A stretch of DNA of 64,000 nucleotides from CBDCXE01 sp965223725 [NCBI: Nitrospinota bacterium]. GTDB lineage: Bacteria > Nitrospinota_A > UBA7883. The DNA lies in NCBI GenBank assembly GCA_965223725.1, contig CBDCXE010000001.1, positions 62,001-126,000 on the forward strand. The letters run 5' to 3'. The translations under genes were made by a program, and so were the position numbers. Below the pieces are notes generated by a model. That model did not search any database. It was not told where the DNA came from and saw nothing but the letters and a program-made list of their open reading frames with translations. This document shows, piece after piece, positions 44,196 through 53,076 of the stretch (position 1 is its first letter; each line of letters starts with the position of its first letter).

Positions 44196-45043
44196 AAACA
44201 TTAAGCAAATATAAAGGTATCGACAAGATATATATGCCTGTGAAAACTTCTGATGGGGCCGGGGTCCGGTTGCAAAGGAGCATCGGCTCCATGGAGCTGG
44301 ATAACCTCGACCCGTTTCTTCTGCTGGATGAATTCAAGTCGGACAACCCGGACGATTATATCGCCGGTTTCCCCAGCCATCCACATCGTGGTTTCGAGAC
44401 AGTGACATATATGCTGGCCGGCAGCATGAAACATAAAGACAGCACCGGCGCCGAAGGGGAACTGGAGGCAGGATCTGTGCAATGGATGACGGCCGGGCGT
44501 GGCGTTATCCACTCCGAAATACCGATCCAGAAGGATGGCCTGATCTGGGGGTTTCAGCTGTGGGTCAACCTGCCTGCGAAGGATAAGATGACAAACCCAC
44601 GATACCAGAATATCGAGCCAGATCAGGTACCCGAGGTCAAAAACGACGATGGAACAGTTACCCGGGTCATTGCTGGCGACTACAACGGCGTAAAGGGCGC
44701 TGTATGTGGCATTACCACAGACCCGCTCTATCTTGATGTACACCTGAGCGCTGGCGGCAATTTTCAGGAACCAATACCAGATGAGCACACAGTTTTTGCT
44801 TATGTATACGATGGTAGCGTCCGGTTTGGAGACTCCTCAGAACCTGCAAAGGCGTCGAGCCTGGTGACATTTGGCGCTGGCGAGTCGATTAGAGCCACTT
44901 CCGCTGATGGCGGCCGGTTCCTCCTGATCGCGGGCCATCCGATCAAAGAACCAATCGCCCGCGGTGGCCCGTTTGTCATGAACACACAGGAAGAGATTAT
45001 GCAAGCCTTTGCAGATTACCGGGACGGCACGCTGACAAAGTAG
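44192..45043 (+). CDS. Pirin family protein
   Basis: A 283-residue bicupin. The N-terminal cupin holds the metal site HPHRGFETVTYML (His66, His68 by count), H..E-x-H-S residues in VIHSEIP near 108, and WGFQLWVNLP near 122. The C-terminal cupin lacks the metal ligands, as in most pirins. Bacterial pirins have been linked to quercetinase activity or oxidative stress, but this copy's role is unknown. It is controlled with the MarR gene upstream; the same association of a MarR-type regulator with aromatic-electrophile or quinone detoxification genes is known from the MhqR system. Confidence 0.9.
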   Translation: MKTLSKYKGIDKIYMPVKTSDGAGVRLQRSIGSMELDNLDPFLLLDEFKSDNPDDYIAGFPSHPHRGFETVTYMLAGSMKHKDSTGAEGELEAGSVQWMTAGRGVIHSEIPIQKDGLIWGFQLWVNLPAKDKMTNPRYQNIEPDQVPEVKNDDGTVTRVIAGDYNGVKGAVCGITTDPLYLDVHLSAGGNFQEPIPDEHTVFAYVYDGSVRFGDSSEPAKASSLVTFGAGESIRATSADGGRFLLIAGHPIKEPIARGGPFVMNTQEEIMQAFADYRDGTLTK

Positions 45044-45132
45044 ACAGCATATAGACCGACGTTTGGAGTAAAAATAACTGGTCATCATCTGTTTAAGATG
45101 GTATACCGAGCCGAGGAATTGACTTTAATTAA

Positions 45133-46647
45133 TTGCAAAACACGTATCGATTTAAAAAGATTGCGGGCATATTTATTGCCCTGATAATAGCGGTCTGCCT
45201 GCTGTTGATCGGTTATCAGCTCACCTATGGCCCTTTGGGGAAACCGATACCTGGTTCTGAAGCGCTTTTCAAAATTATGTTCGTTGCTATCATCTGCTGG
45301 GGTTTGCTTTTATTCCGGCCCGGCAAATACCAGATCTTTGCCATTATCACCATAACGGTATCCATTTTATTCACCCTGCTATTGGGTGAGGTTTATATGC
45401 GGTTGTTCCGTGGTGATCACTTTACAGAGATTGATTATACGATCAACGATGAATCAAGGCAGGATATAAGCGCCAGGGGCCCGGCGGTTTATGGCCCAAA
45501 GCGGCCAGGGGTCAACAGAATCCTTATACAGGGTGATTCCATAACCTGGGGCGCGGGAGTGCTCGATTGGAAAATGCTCTATCCATATCAATTACTAAAA
45601 ATGTTGAACAAAGACGCCGAACAGTACGAAATGATAACCTTGGCAAACCCTGGCATGGAGATTAACAATCATGAGATCATGCTGAAAAAATATATAAAAA
45701 CCATCGATCCTGATACGGTTGTTTATCAGTGGTACATCAACGATCTGGAGGTAATCAAAAACAGGGCGCGCCCTCCCGAAACATTATGGAGCTTCCTTCC
45801 ATTTCATTCCGTACTGGCCGAATATTCGTATCTGTACTACTTTACCGACCATCGCTTGACACAGCTAATATATAAACCAGGCATTGATTACCTCGACTAT
45901 CTGAATAAAGATTTTGCCGAGGGCGCCGCAGGCTGGCAACGATTTAAAACTTTATTCCACAACTGGGCCACCATCGCCGCCACCCATGCCGATGGAATAG
46001 TTTTGGTTATGTATCCTAATGTTCCATATACAGGCCAATACAAACTAAAGGCTCTGTCGGACAACGTAAAAAAAATAGTATCTGATAAGTGGTTGACGAT
46101 ATACGCTCATCTGTTGCCGAACAAGGTTGGAGGAAGTTTCAAGGATAAGACGGCCAGCGCTGGCGTGGCAAGGGTCGCCATTGAAGGACAGACACCTAAA
46201 GGAGTAATGATGTATGGCCCTCATGTTACTCTTCCTGAAGGAGAGCAGGTCGCCATATTAAGGATGAAAAGCGGTAAAGAATACGCGGAAGAGGTTGCCA
46301 ACATTTTGGTGGTTAGCGAGTATGGCAAGGTTATCCATGCGAAAAAATCTGTTTCTGGCGCCGATTTTCCTGAAAAGGACCAATGGACTGAATTTGAGTT
46401 ATCGTTTACCCTGGATAAAGAAATCACCGAAAATATAGGGTTCCAGGTCCACTACACAGGGCGCGGGACCTTGTCAGTCGACAAGATCGCCATCGCCGTG
46501 GACCACAATATCGAGATCATCGACATGCTTGATATACTAAAAAATTTTGACACCCACGCCAGCATGTTCGACCCCCATCCAAACGCCAGGGCCCACAAGG
46601 TCATCGCGGAAACGATATACCAGACGCTGACAAACCCAGCCCAATAG
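45133..46647 (+). CDS. Membrane-anchored SGNH hydrolase with inserted beta-sandwich domain
   Basis: A 504-residue protein starting at TTG 45133, directly after an in-frame TAA; no convincing Shine-Dalgarno sequence is seen. Two or three hydrophobic segments occupy residues 10-85. The SGNH core begins at ILIQGDSITWG with nucleophile Ser136, has a block-III-like YINDLE near 203 and ends with DPHPNARAH (Asp480, His482). Between the catalytic Asn region and the Asp-His pair lies an insertion of about 125 residues (roughly 330-455) with beta-strand character (GKEYAEEVANILVVSEYGK, FQVHYTGRGTLSVDKIAIAV), resembling a jelly roll or carbohydrate-binding module. It may act on acylated envelope glycans. 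It stands before the MoxR operon, 81 bp away. Confidence 0.8.
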   Translation: MQNTYRFKKIAGIFIALIIAVCLLLIGYQLTYGPLGKPIPGSEALFKIMFVAIICWGLLLFRPGKYQIFAIITITVSILFTLLLGEVYMRLFRGDHFTEIDYTINDESRQDISARGPAVYGPKRPGVNRILIQGDSITWGAGVLDWKMLYPYQLLKMLNKDAEQYEMITLANPGMEINNHEIMLKKYIKTIDPDTVVYQWYINDLEVIKNRARPPETLWSFLPFHSVLAEYSYLYYFTDHRLTQLIYKPGIDYLDYLNKDFAEGAAGWQRFKTLFHNWATIAATHADGIVLVMYPNVPYTGQYKLKALSDNVKKIVSDKWLTIYAHLLPNKVGGSFKDKTASAGVARVAIEGQTPKGVMMYGPHVTLPEGEQVAILRMKSGKEYAEEVANILVVSEYGKVIHAKKSVSGADFPEKDQWTEFELSFTLDKEITENIGFQVHYTGRGTLSVDKIAIAVDHNIEIIDMLDILKNFDTHASMFDPHPNARAHKVIAETIYQTLTNPAQ

Positions 46648-46728
46648 CAGACGATACTTGAACAAACAGCCATAACAAATATAATTAACACTTTCACAGT
46701 TGTATCCAAAACAGATGGAGGATGAATC

Positions 46729-47715
46729 ATGGGCGCGGATATAAGCGCTGTTAATGAACTCGTTAAAGAAAAGTCTGCGTTTGTAGATCTGCTGATCCGC
46801 GAGATGGGCCGCGTAATCGTGGGCCAGAAAAACATGCTGGAGGGTATGCTCACCGGCCTGCTGTGCGATGGGCATATTCTGCTGGAAGGGGTCCCCGGGC
46901 TGGCCAAGACCTTGTCGGTCCAGTCGATGGCAAAAGCGATAGATCTCGGTTTCAAGCGTATTCAGTTCACGCCGGACCTGCTGCCGGCCGACCTGGTCGG
47001 GTCGGAGATATATAACGCCAAAACGGCTGACTTTTCCATTAGGAAAGGACCGTTGTTCACCAATATCATCCTGGCCGATGAGATCAACAGGGCCCCGGCG
47101 AAAGTGCAAAGCGCCCTGCTGGAGGCGATGCAGGAACGGCAGATAACCATAGGATCGGAGACTTTTCCTCTGCCGGAGCCTTTCATAGTCCTGGCCACAC
47201 AAAACCCGATCGAACAGGAGGGGACATATCCACTGCCGGAGGCGCAGGTCGATCGCTTCATGCTGAAGCTGAAGATCGATTATCCGACAAAAGAGGAAGA
47301 GGTCGATATCGTCACCCGGATGACATCCAGCGATAATACGGATATCAACCGTGTGATCAGCCCCGATGATATCCAGGAAGCCAAAAAAGTTATCGACCAG
47401 ATATATATCGATCAGCGGATCATCCGTTATATCGTCGATGTGGTCGACGCATCGAGGGCGCCGGAAAACTGTGGGCTTGATATCGGCCATCTCATCGAGT
47501 ATGGCGCCTCTCCACGCGCCTCGATCTATCTGACAAAAATCGCCAAGGCGCAGGCGTTTCTGCGTCATCGCGGTTATGTCACGCCGGACGATGTGAAGCT
47601 GGCGGGCATGGATGTTTTGCGGCATCGGGTGATACCCTCCTACGAAGCGGACGCGGAAAATATCACTCCGGAAAACCTGATCTCAAAAATCTTCGACAGC
47701 GTGGAAGTGCCATAG
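46729..47715 (+). CDS. MoxR-family AAA+ ATPase
   Basis: A 328-residue AAA+ protein. Walker A GVPGLAKT near residue 48, Walker B IILADEINRAP near 110, sensor 1 VLATQNPIEQEGTYPLPEAQ near 152 and a C-terminal lid domain from about 215. MoxR ATPases assist the assembly of metal-containing or membrane complexes together with VWA-domain proteins. The DUF58, BatD-like, BatA and BatB genes follow immediately in the same direction. Start ATG 46729 is the first residue of the conserved N-terminal region. Confidence 0.95.
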   Translation: MGADISAVNELVKEKSAFVDLLIREMGRVIVGQKNMLEGMLTGLLCDGHILLEGVPGLAKTLSVQSMAKAIDLGFKRIQFTPDLLPADLVGSEIYNAKTADFSIRKGPLFTNIILADEINRAPAKVQSALLEAMQERQITIGSETFPLPEPFIVLATQNPIEQEGTYPLPEAQVDRFMLKLKIDYPTKEEEVDIVTRMTSSDNTDINRVISPDDIQEAKKVIDQIYIDQRIIRYIVDVVDASRAPENCGLDIGHLIEYGASPRASIYLTKIAKAQAFLRHRGYVTPDDVKLAGMDVLRHRVIPSYEADAENITPENLISKIFDSVEVP

Positions 47716-47721
47716 TGATCA

Positions 47722-48609
47722 ATGACTATCCCCAGTGACCTGCTAAGGAAAATCCGTCACATAGAAATCCGCGCCCGCAAGGCGGTGAACAACGTTTTTT
47801 CCGGCGAATATCATTCCATCTTCAAGGGGCGCGGCATGGAGTTTGCCGAGGTGCGTCCGTATCAGCCGGGGGATGATATCCGCAGCATGGACTGGAAGGT
47901 GACCGCGCGAACCGGCCAGCCGTTCATCAAGGTTTTCCATGAGGAGCGGGAGCTTACGCTGATGTTATTGGTCGATCTTTCCGGTTCCGAAAGCTTTGGC
48001 TCGGTTAAAAATTTCAAATCGGAAACGGCGGCGGAGCTGTGCGCGGCGCTGGCTTTCTCCGCCATCAGAAACAAGGACAAGGTGGGCCTGATAGCCTTCA
48101 CAGACAAGGTGGAGCTGTATATAGCGCCGAAAAAAGGAAGGGCGCATGTGCTGCGCCTTATCCGCGAGGTCCTCTATTTCCAGCCGGAGCGCAAGGGCAC
48201 CGATATCGCCGCGGCGCTCGATTATCTGAGCAATGCCTTGAACAAAAAAGCCATCCTGTTTCTGGTCTCCGATTTCAAGGATGAAGATTTTGAAAAGCCG
48301 CTGAGGGCCACCGCCCGCGCCCACGACCTTATCGCGGTGAAGATCCGTGACCCGAGGGAGGAGGCGTTGCCGGATGTGGGTCTGATCACGTTAAATGACC
48401 CAGAGACTGGTGACACTGTTGCGGTCGATACATCAAGCAAAGCGCTAAGACAAGAATATGCAAGCTCTGTGGCGCAAGATACTGCGGAGCTTTCAAAGCT
48501 ATTTCGCGGCGCTGGTATCGACGAGATCGACATTCGGACCGATCAATCGTATATAGAGCCGCTTATACGGTTCTTCAAGCAACGGGAAAAAAGGTTGAAG
48601 GCGGGATGA
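47722..48609 (+). CDS. DUF58 protein with VWA-like fold
   Basis: A 295-residue protein of the MoxR-associated DUF58 family. GRGMEFAEVRPYQPGDDIRSMDW (residues about 32-55) is the family hallmark, followed by a VWA-like domain with MIDAS-type DLSGS at about 82. It probably transfers the MoxR signal to the VWA proteins BatA and BatB. Starts 6 bp after the moxR stop and overlaps the next gene by 4 bp. Confidence 0.93.
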   Translation: MTIPSDLLRKIRHIEIRARKAVNNVFSGEYHSIFKGRGMEFAEVRPYQPGDDIRSMDWKVTARTGQPFIKVFHEERELTLMLLVDLSGSESFGSVKNFKSETAAELCAALAFSAIRNKDKVGLIAFTDKVELYIAPKKGRAHVLRLIREVLYFQPERKGTDIAAALDYLSNALNKKAILFLVSDFKDEDFEKPLRATARAHDLIAVKIRDPREEALPDVGLITLNDPETGDTVAVDTSSKALRQEYASSVAQDTAELSKLFRGAGIDEIDIRTDQSYIEPLIRFFKQREKRLKAG

Positions 48610-49514
48610 TCCGGGCTATCGTCATTGCAGTGTCTATATTCACAGCAGGGCTTGCCAATGCAGACACGCTGACCGTCATACCGGATAAAACAACCATAGG
48701 CACGCCATTCATACTTAGGCTCTCCATCGATCTGCAACCGGGCGAGATGCCGCTTCTCCCGAAAGAAATACCGTTGCCGGAGGGCGCAGAATTGCTGGCC
48801 GTCAAACAGGTTCCGAGCGAGGGCATGTTGGCCATCGTCGAGTATGAAATCGAATCGTATAAAGTTGGTGTACACGAAATCCCTCAGCTGGAATACGAAT
48901 TAAAAGGCTTTACCACCACTTTAACCCAGCGCGCCGTGGGCCCTGTCTCGTTTGAGATCGTCTCTGTCCGTACCGATCCGGAATCAGCCGACAAGTTAAA
49001 AGAGATAAAACCCCCCATAGATATCCCGATCAAACTACAGAAATTTTTGCCGATCGTGTTGTTGCTGTTGGCGGTGGCTATAGCGGCGATCCTGCTCTGG
49101 CGCTGGTTCGCAAAAAAGCGGAAGATGAAGCCAACACCCCACAAGCCACCACCTCTTGCCCACGAAATCGCATATGAACAGCTCGACAAGCTGAAATCTG
49201 AAAACCCGTTCGGTCATGGCAGAGAGCAGGAGCACTTCTTTCGTGTATCAGAAATTGTGCGTGGCTATATGGAGCAAAGGTTCGGCATGCTGGCACTGGA
49301 GAGGACGACATGTGAGCTGAAAGAAGAGCTAATTAATTGCAGGCGTGCTTCCACAGACAACGATTTGCTATTTGATCTGCTGGAGGAGTGCGACATTGTG
49401 AAGTTCGCCAAGCGTAAAGCTTCGCAGAAAAACGCTGACGACTCTATAGCCAATGCAAAAGAATATATTAATCGAACAAGACAGCGGCCAGCGCCGCCGG
49501 AGGGTGAACAATGA
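48606..49514 (+). CDS. BatD/DUF4381-like membrane protein
   Basis: A 302-residue protein with a signal peptide (cleaved after about residue 19, ANA), a periplasmic beta-rich domain to about 135 (LTVIPDKTTIGTPFILRLSIDL), one transmembrane helix at about 140-162 (FLPIVLLLLAVAIAAILLW) and a cytoplasmic helical domain (about 170-302) with EHFFRVSEIVRGYMEQRF. This combines a short BatD-like N-terminus with the DUF4381-type cytoplasmic tail. It likely anchors the VWA complex. Overlaps DUF58 and BatA genes by 4 bp each. Confidence 0.78.
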   Translation: MIRAIVIAVSIFTAGLANADTLTVIPDKTTIGTPFILRLSIDLQPGEMPLLPKEIPLPEGAELLAVKQVPSEGMLAIVEYEIESYKVGVHEIPQLEYELKGFTTTLTQRAVGPVSFEIVSVRTDPESADKLKEIKPPIDIPIKLQKFLPIVLLLLAVAIAAILLWRWFAKKRKMKPTPHKPPPLAHEIAYEQLDKLKSENPFGHGREQEHFFRVSEIVRGYMEQRFGMLALERTTCELKEELINCRRASTDNDLLFDLLEECDIVKFAKRKASQKNADDSIANAKEYINRTRQRPAPPEGEQ

Positions 49515-50497
49515 GATTCGCCAACCCTTGGGTTCTGCTGGCCCTTTTCGCCCTGCCCTTCTGGGCGCGGCACTATATAAAAAGCCGGGCGGCCACCAGA
49601 CATAGCGTTCGATTTTCCGATATCGGCTCCATTACAAAACTCGCCAGCTACAGGAATCCGTTGGCTGTCCATAGCCCGTTTATATTGCGGATAGTGGCCG
49701 CCGCCTTGATAATCATCGCCATCGCCCGCCCGCAGACCGGGTTCAGCGAAGAGGAAATCATTTCCAAAGGGATCGACATTATGCTCACACTGGACCTGTC
49801 ATCATCCATGAGCGCCACCGATCTCGCCCCCAGCCGTATCGCCGCCGCCAAACGGGTCATCGGCAAATTTGTGCAGGGCAGGAAAAACGACCGGATCGGC
49901 TTGGTGGTTTTTGCTGCGGCCGGTTATACCCAATGTCCACTGACGTTGGATTATCCTGTTTTGCAAAAATTCCTGGTGCGATCGAAAATCGGGCTGATCG
50001 AGGATGGCACTGCCATCGGCTTGGCCCTGGCCACCGCCAGCAACCGGCTCAAGGACTCGACCGCAAAATCGAAAATAGCCATACTACTGACCGACGGGGT
50101 GAACAACCGTGGCGCCATCGACCCGATCACCGCGGCGCAGATGGCCAAGGCTGTCGATGTGAAAGTCTATACCATCGGCGTCGGACGGGAGGGTACATAT
50201 ATGCAAACCATCGATGACCCGGTCTATGGAAAGCAACGGGTCCCAGCCCGGACAGAGATCGATGAGAAGCTGCTACAGCAGATCGCGGAAACCACCGGCG
50301 GCCAATATTTCCGCGCCGAGGATGAGAGCACACTGCTGGCCATATATGAACATATCAACAAGCTGGAGAAAACCGATATAAAGTCTAAAGTATACATGCG
50401 CTACAGCGACTGGTTCATGTATCTGCTGGCCCCTGCCCTGGCATTGATAATGCTTGAGCTGCTAATGCCTGTGACCCGATGGAGCACGCTGCCATGA
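49511..50497 (+). CDS. BatA-like VWA-domain membrane protein
   Basis: A 328-residue protein with an N-terminal Bat-type membrane anchor (FANPWVLLALFALPFW), a second helix near residue 60 and a C-terminal helix near 300. The VWA domain (about 90-290) has a complete MIDAS: LDLSSSMS, the Thr of GTAIG and LTDG near 198. It would bind a divalent metal and a partner protein in the periplasm. ATGA overlaps at both ends. The next gene is a paralogue. Confidence 0.93.
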   Translation: MRFANPWVLLALFALPFWARHYIKSRAATRHSVRFSDIGSITKLASYRNPLAVHSPFILRIVAAALIIIAIARPQTGFSEEEIISKGIDIMLTLDLSSSMSATDLAPSRIAAAKRVIGKFVQGRKNDRIGLVVFAAAGYTQCPLTLDYPVLQKFLVRSKIGLIEDGTAIGLALATASNRLKDSTAKSKIAILLTDGVNNRGAIDPITAAQMAKAVDVKVYTIGVGREGTYMQTIDDPVYGKQRVPARTEIDEKLLQQIAETTGGQYFRAEDESTLLAIYEHINKLEKTDIKSKVYMRYSDWFMYLLAPALALIMLELLMPVTRWSTLP

Positions 50498-51507
50498 GGT
50501 TTCACGATCCGATCTGGATATGGGGCTTTCTGCTGATACCGGTCCTGGGGTTTGTCTCGTGGAAGGCCATAAAGTTCAAAACATCGGCTCTCCACCGGTT
50601 CATCTCCGCCGATTCGGCCAAACGGCTTGTGACGGAAGGGATTTCCCGGAAGCGAACCATTCGTTCTGTCATGTTGATATGCGCCGCGGCGCTCGTTCTG
50701 TTCGCCCTCGCCCGCCCACAGTACGGCGTTAAACCGACGGAGGTGAAGCGCTCTGGCATCGACCTTATGATACTGCTTGACGTCTCCAACAGCATGGCGG
50801 CCCGCGACGTGAAACCGAGCAGGCTGGAGCGCGCGAAAATAGAAATAAAACGGCTGATTAACACCCTGGAGGGCAACCGTATCGGCCTGATCGCCTTCGC
50901 CGGCGCCAGTTTTGTGGAGAGCCCTCTGACTCTGGATATCGGCGCGACCCGGATGATTCTGGATAGCATGGAAGTGGGGTCTATACCGAAGCAAGGAACG
51001 GCCATCGACCAGGCTATCTATGAAGCGATCAAAGCCTTCAATACCAGCAAGGCCAACAGTAAAGCGGTGATCCTGATCACGGACGGCGAGAGCCTGACCG
51101 GCAATGTTGCGCGGGCGGCAGAAGCGGCCAAAGATGAGGGCTTGAAAATATCTACTATCGGGATTGGATCAACATCTGGCGCCCCGATACCACAGGTCGA
51201 TAAACCAGGCGGTATAACGGGCTACAAAACCGACAGCAGTGGTAAAATTATCCTGACAAAACTGGATACAGAAACCTTACGAACAATCGCAGAAACAACC
51301 GGCGGCGTGTTCTACACATCGCAAGGTGAAAGCCTTGATCTGACCGACTTGATCGAAACGATTCAAGGTATGGAGAAAGTGGATATCACTTCGTTCGAAT
51401 ATACAGAATTCGAGGAGCGCTATATTCCACTGGCTATTGCGGCGCTCCTTCTGCTGGTAAGCGAGTATTTCTACTTCACTCGTTCCCCTGCAAAAGTGTC
51501 TGCCTAG
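50494..51507 (+). CDS. BatA/BatB-like VWA-domain membrane protein, second copy
   Basis: Start taken at ATG 50494 (MRFHDPIWIWG), which gives the same ATGA coupling as its neighbours and aligns with the BatA N-terminus; a reading from 50479 would add five residues. The 337-residue product repeats the anchor-VWA-anchor layout: MIDAS LDVSNSMA near 93 and ITDG near 190. Its last 80 residues hold a GGVFYTSQGESL segment typical of BatA/B. Adjacent paralogues suggest a heteromeric pair with BatA. It converges with the SPFH gene, overlapping by 4 bp. Confidence 0.92.
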   Translation: MRFHDPIWIWGFLLIPVLGFVSWKAIKFKTSALHRFISADSAKRLVTEGISRKRTIRSVMLICAAALVLFALARPQYGVKPTEVKRSGIDLMILLDVSNSMAARDVKPSRLERAKIEIKRLINTLEGNRIGLIAFAGASFVESPLTLDIGATRMILDSMEVGSIPKQGTAIDQAIYEAIKAFNTSKANSKAVILITDGESLTGNVARAAEAAKDEGLKISTIGIGSTSGAPIPQVDKPGGITGYKTDSSGKIILTKLDTETLRTIAETTGGVFYTSQGESLDLTDLIETIQGMEKVDITSFEYTEFEERYIPLAIAALLLLVSEYFYFTRSPAKVSA

Positions 51508-52475
51508 TCCGACTTGTCCGACTTGTCCGGCGGCGGCTGGATCGGTTTATTTAGCTGATCCGGCTTTTTGCTGATGGAATCGTACACTGCCAGCGCCTGA
51601 GCAATCATCGATCCGGCCGATCCGGTCTCCGCTGGTAGCAAAATCGTATTGCTCTCCTTTGCCAGCTTGGCAAACGCCTCCACATACTGCTCCGCCACGC
51701 GAAGCGATACAGCATCATTCCCGCCCGGCTTCTGGATCGACTGGGCGACTTTCTCAATACCTTGCGCAGTCGCGTCCGCCACGGCCAGGATCGCCTCCGC
51801 TTCACCCTTGGCGCGGTTAACCTGATCGGTCAACGCCGCCTCCGATGTCAGTACAACCTCACGTTTCTGTCCCTCGGCGATATTGATCTGGGCCTGACGC
51901 TTACCTTCGGAGTCGAGCACCTCCGCCCTCTTCTGCCGCTCCGCCGCCACCTGCAGCTCCATGGCCCGGCGTACATTGTCTGGCGGTGTGATATCTTTTA
52001 TTTCGTACCGCAGGCACTGGATACCCCACACGTTGGAGGCCTCGTTGATCGCCCGGACTATGTTGGCGTTCAGCGCTTCCCTTTCTTCGAAGGTTTTGTC
52101 CAGGGTGATCTTGCCGATCTCGGAGCGCATGGTGGTCTGGGCCAGCTGGCTTATGGCGAAATTCGGATCGGTCACGCCATACGACGCCTGTTTCGCGTCG
52201 GTGATCTTCAGGTACAGCACTCCGTCGATCAGCAGGCTGACGTTATCTTTCGTGATGGCGGTCTGGCTCGGTATATCAGTGGCTCGCTCCTTTAGCGAAT
52301 GCTTATAAGCCACGCTGTCCACATAAGGGATTATTATGTTCAACCCTGCGTTCAGAACCCTGTTAAACCGGCCCATCCGTTCGATTACCCAGGCCTGTTG
52401 CTGCGGCACCATCTTGGCGCCCTTGAAAATGGTCAACAGAACCAGAAAACCAATTACCAGTGTTAACAGTTCCAT
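51504..52475 (-). CDS. SPFH/Band 7 family membrane protein (stomatin/QmcA-like)
   Basis: A 323-residue protein: one N-terminal helix (about 3-20), an SPFH domain (about 24-190, QAWVIERMGRFNRVLNAGL), then a long coiled coil with Ala/Glu repeats (about 190-240) and a Pro/Lys/Asp-rich tail. It forms ring-like microdomains in the membrane and is usually partnered by NfeD, which is the upstream gene here. Start ATG 52475. Confidence 0.94.
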   Translation of the reverse strand: MELLTLVIGFLVLLTIFKGAKMVPQQQAWVIERMGRFNRVLNAGLNIIIPYVDSVAYKHSLKERATDIPSQTAITKDNVSLLIDGVLYLKITDAKQASYGVTDPNFAISQLAQTTMRSEIGKITLDKTFEEREALNANIVRAINEASNVWGIQCLRYEIKDITPPDNVRRAMELQVAAERQKRAEVLDSEGKRQAQINIAEGQKREVVLTSEAALTDQVNRAKGEAEAILAVADATAQGIEKVAQSIQKPGGNDAVSLRVAEQYVEAFAKLAKESNTILLPAETGSAGSMIAQALAVYDSISKKPDQLNKPIQPPPDKSDKSD

Positions 52476-52508
52476 CCGCTATTCCCCCTTATATTTTATA
52501 TTGACCAG

Positions 52509-52964
52509 CTATTTACCAGGCTTTGGCGCCACGTCCAGAATGCCGCCAGATATTTTCACTATGGTTACTTCGGAGCCGGAATCCACCTTGTCAACCCAGC
52601 TCTCCTCGACCAGCCGGGCGTTCATGATGGCGCCAGACCAGTGGACATCGCCAACTTTTCCTTTGCTCAACCCTGTGGCGCCCACCACTGCTGTCTCTCC
52701 CACCATGTCGCTATACCCGGTGCCAGGTGTGGAGTGAGATTTCATTAACGGTTTCCACAGGATAATGGTCCAGAGTGTGGATATGATAAAAAATGATGTC
52801 CATTGCATTAAGACGCTATCGATCAGCCCGATCAGCAATATCGCGCCGACGGTTATGGCGCCAAGGCCTGCGAATATGATGCCCATGCCAGGCAACGCCA
52901 GGGCCTCCACCGCCAACAAAGCTCCGCCTGCGATCATCCATAATGTTGCGCCAGAAATTTCCAT
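52509..52964 (-). CDS. NfeD-like membrane protein
   Basis: A 151-residue NfeD-type protein: about three hydrophobic segments in residues 5-75 and a C-terminal OB-fold domain (about 85-150, GETAVVGATGLSKGKVGDVHW). It lacks the ClpP-like protease domain of long NfeD forms. NfeD/SPFH pairs are common and thought to work together in membrane quality control; the SPFH gene follows 33 bp downstream. Confidence 0.9.
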   Translation of the reverse strand: MEISGATLWMIAGGALLAVEALALPGMGIIFAGLGAITVGAILLIGLIDSVLMQWTSFFIISTLWTIILWKPLMKSHSTPGTGYSDMVGETAVVGATGLSKGKVGDVHWSGAIMNARLVEESWVDKVDSGSEVTIVKISGGILDVAPKPGK

Positions 52965-53076
52965 AGCTTTGCATTATTACATAATCACAGTAGCGCTTAA
53001 AGTGTTTTCTGGGCACAAACCCCACTGCTTTGACAGTTAAAGTCACGCATAAATAAACGCTGTCAATCTAATGTTT

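Noticed and set aside
46537-47625. 362-codon minus-strand frame opposite moxR
   Set aside because: Antisense shadow of MoxR, which shows Walker A and B motifs and normal length.
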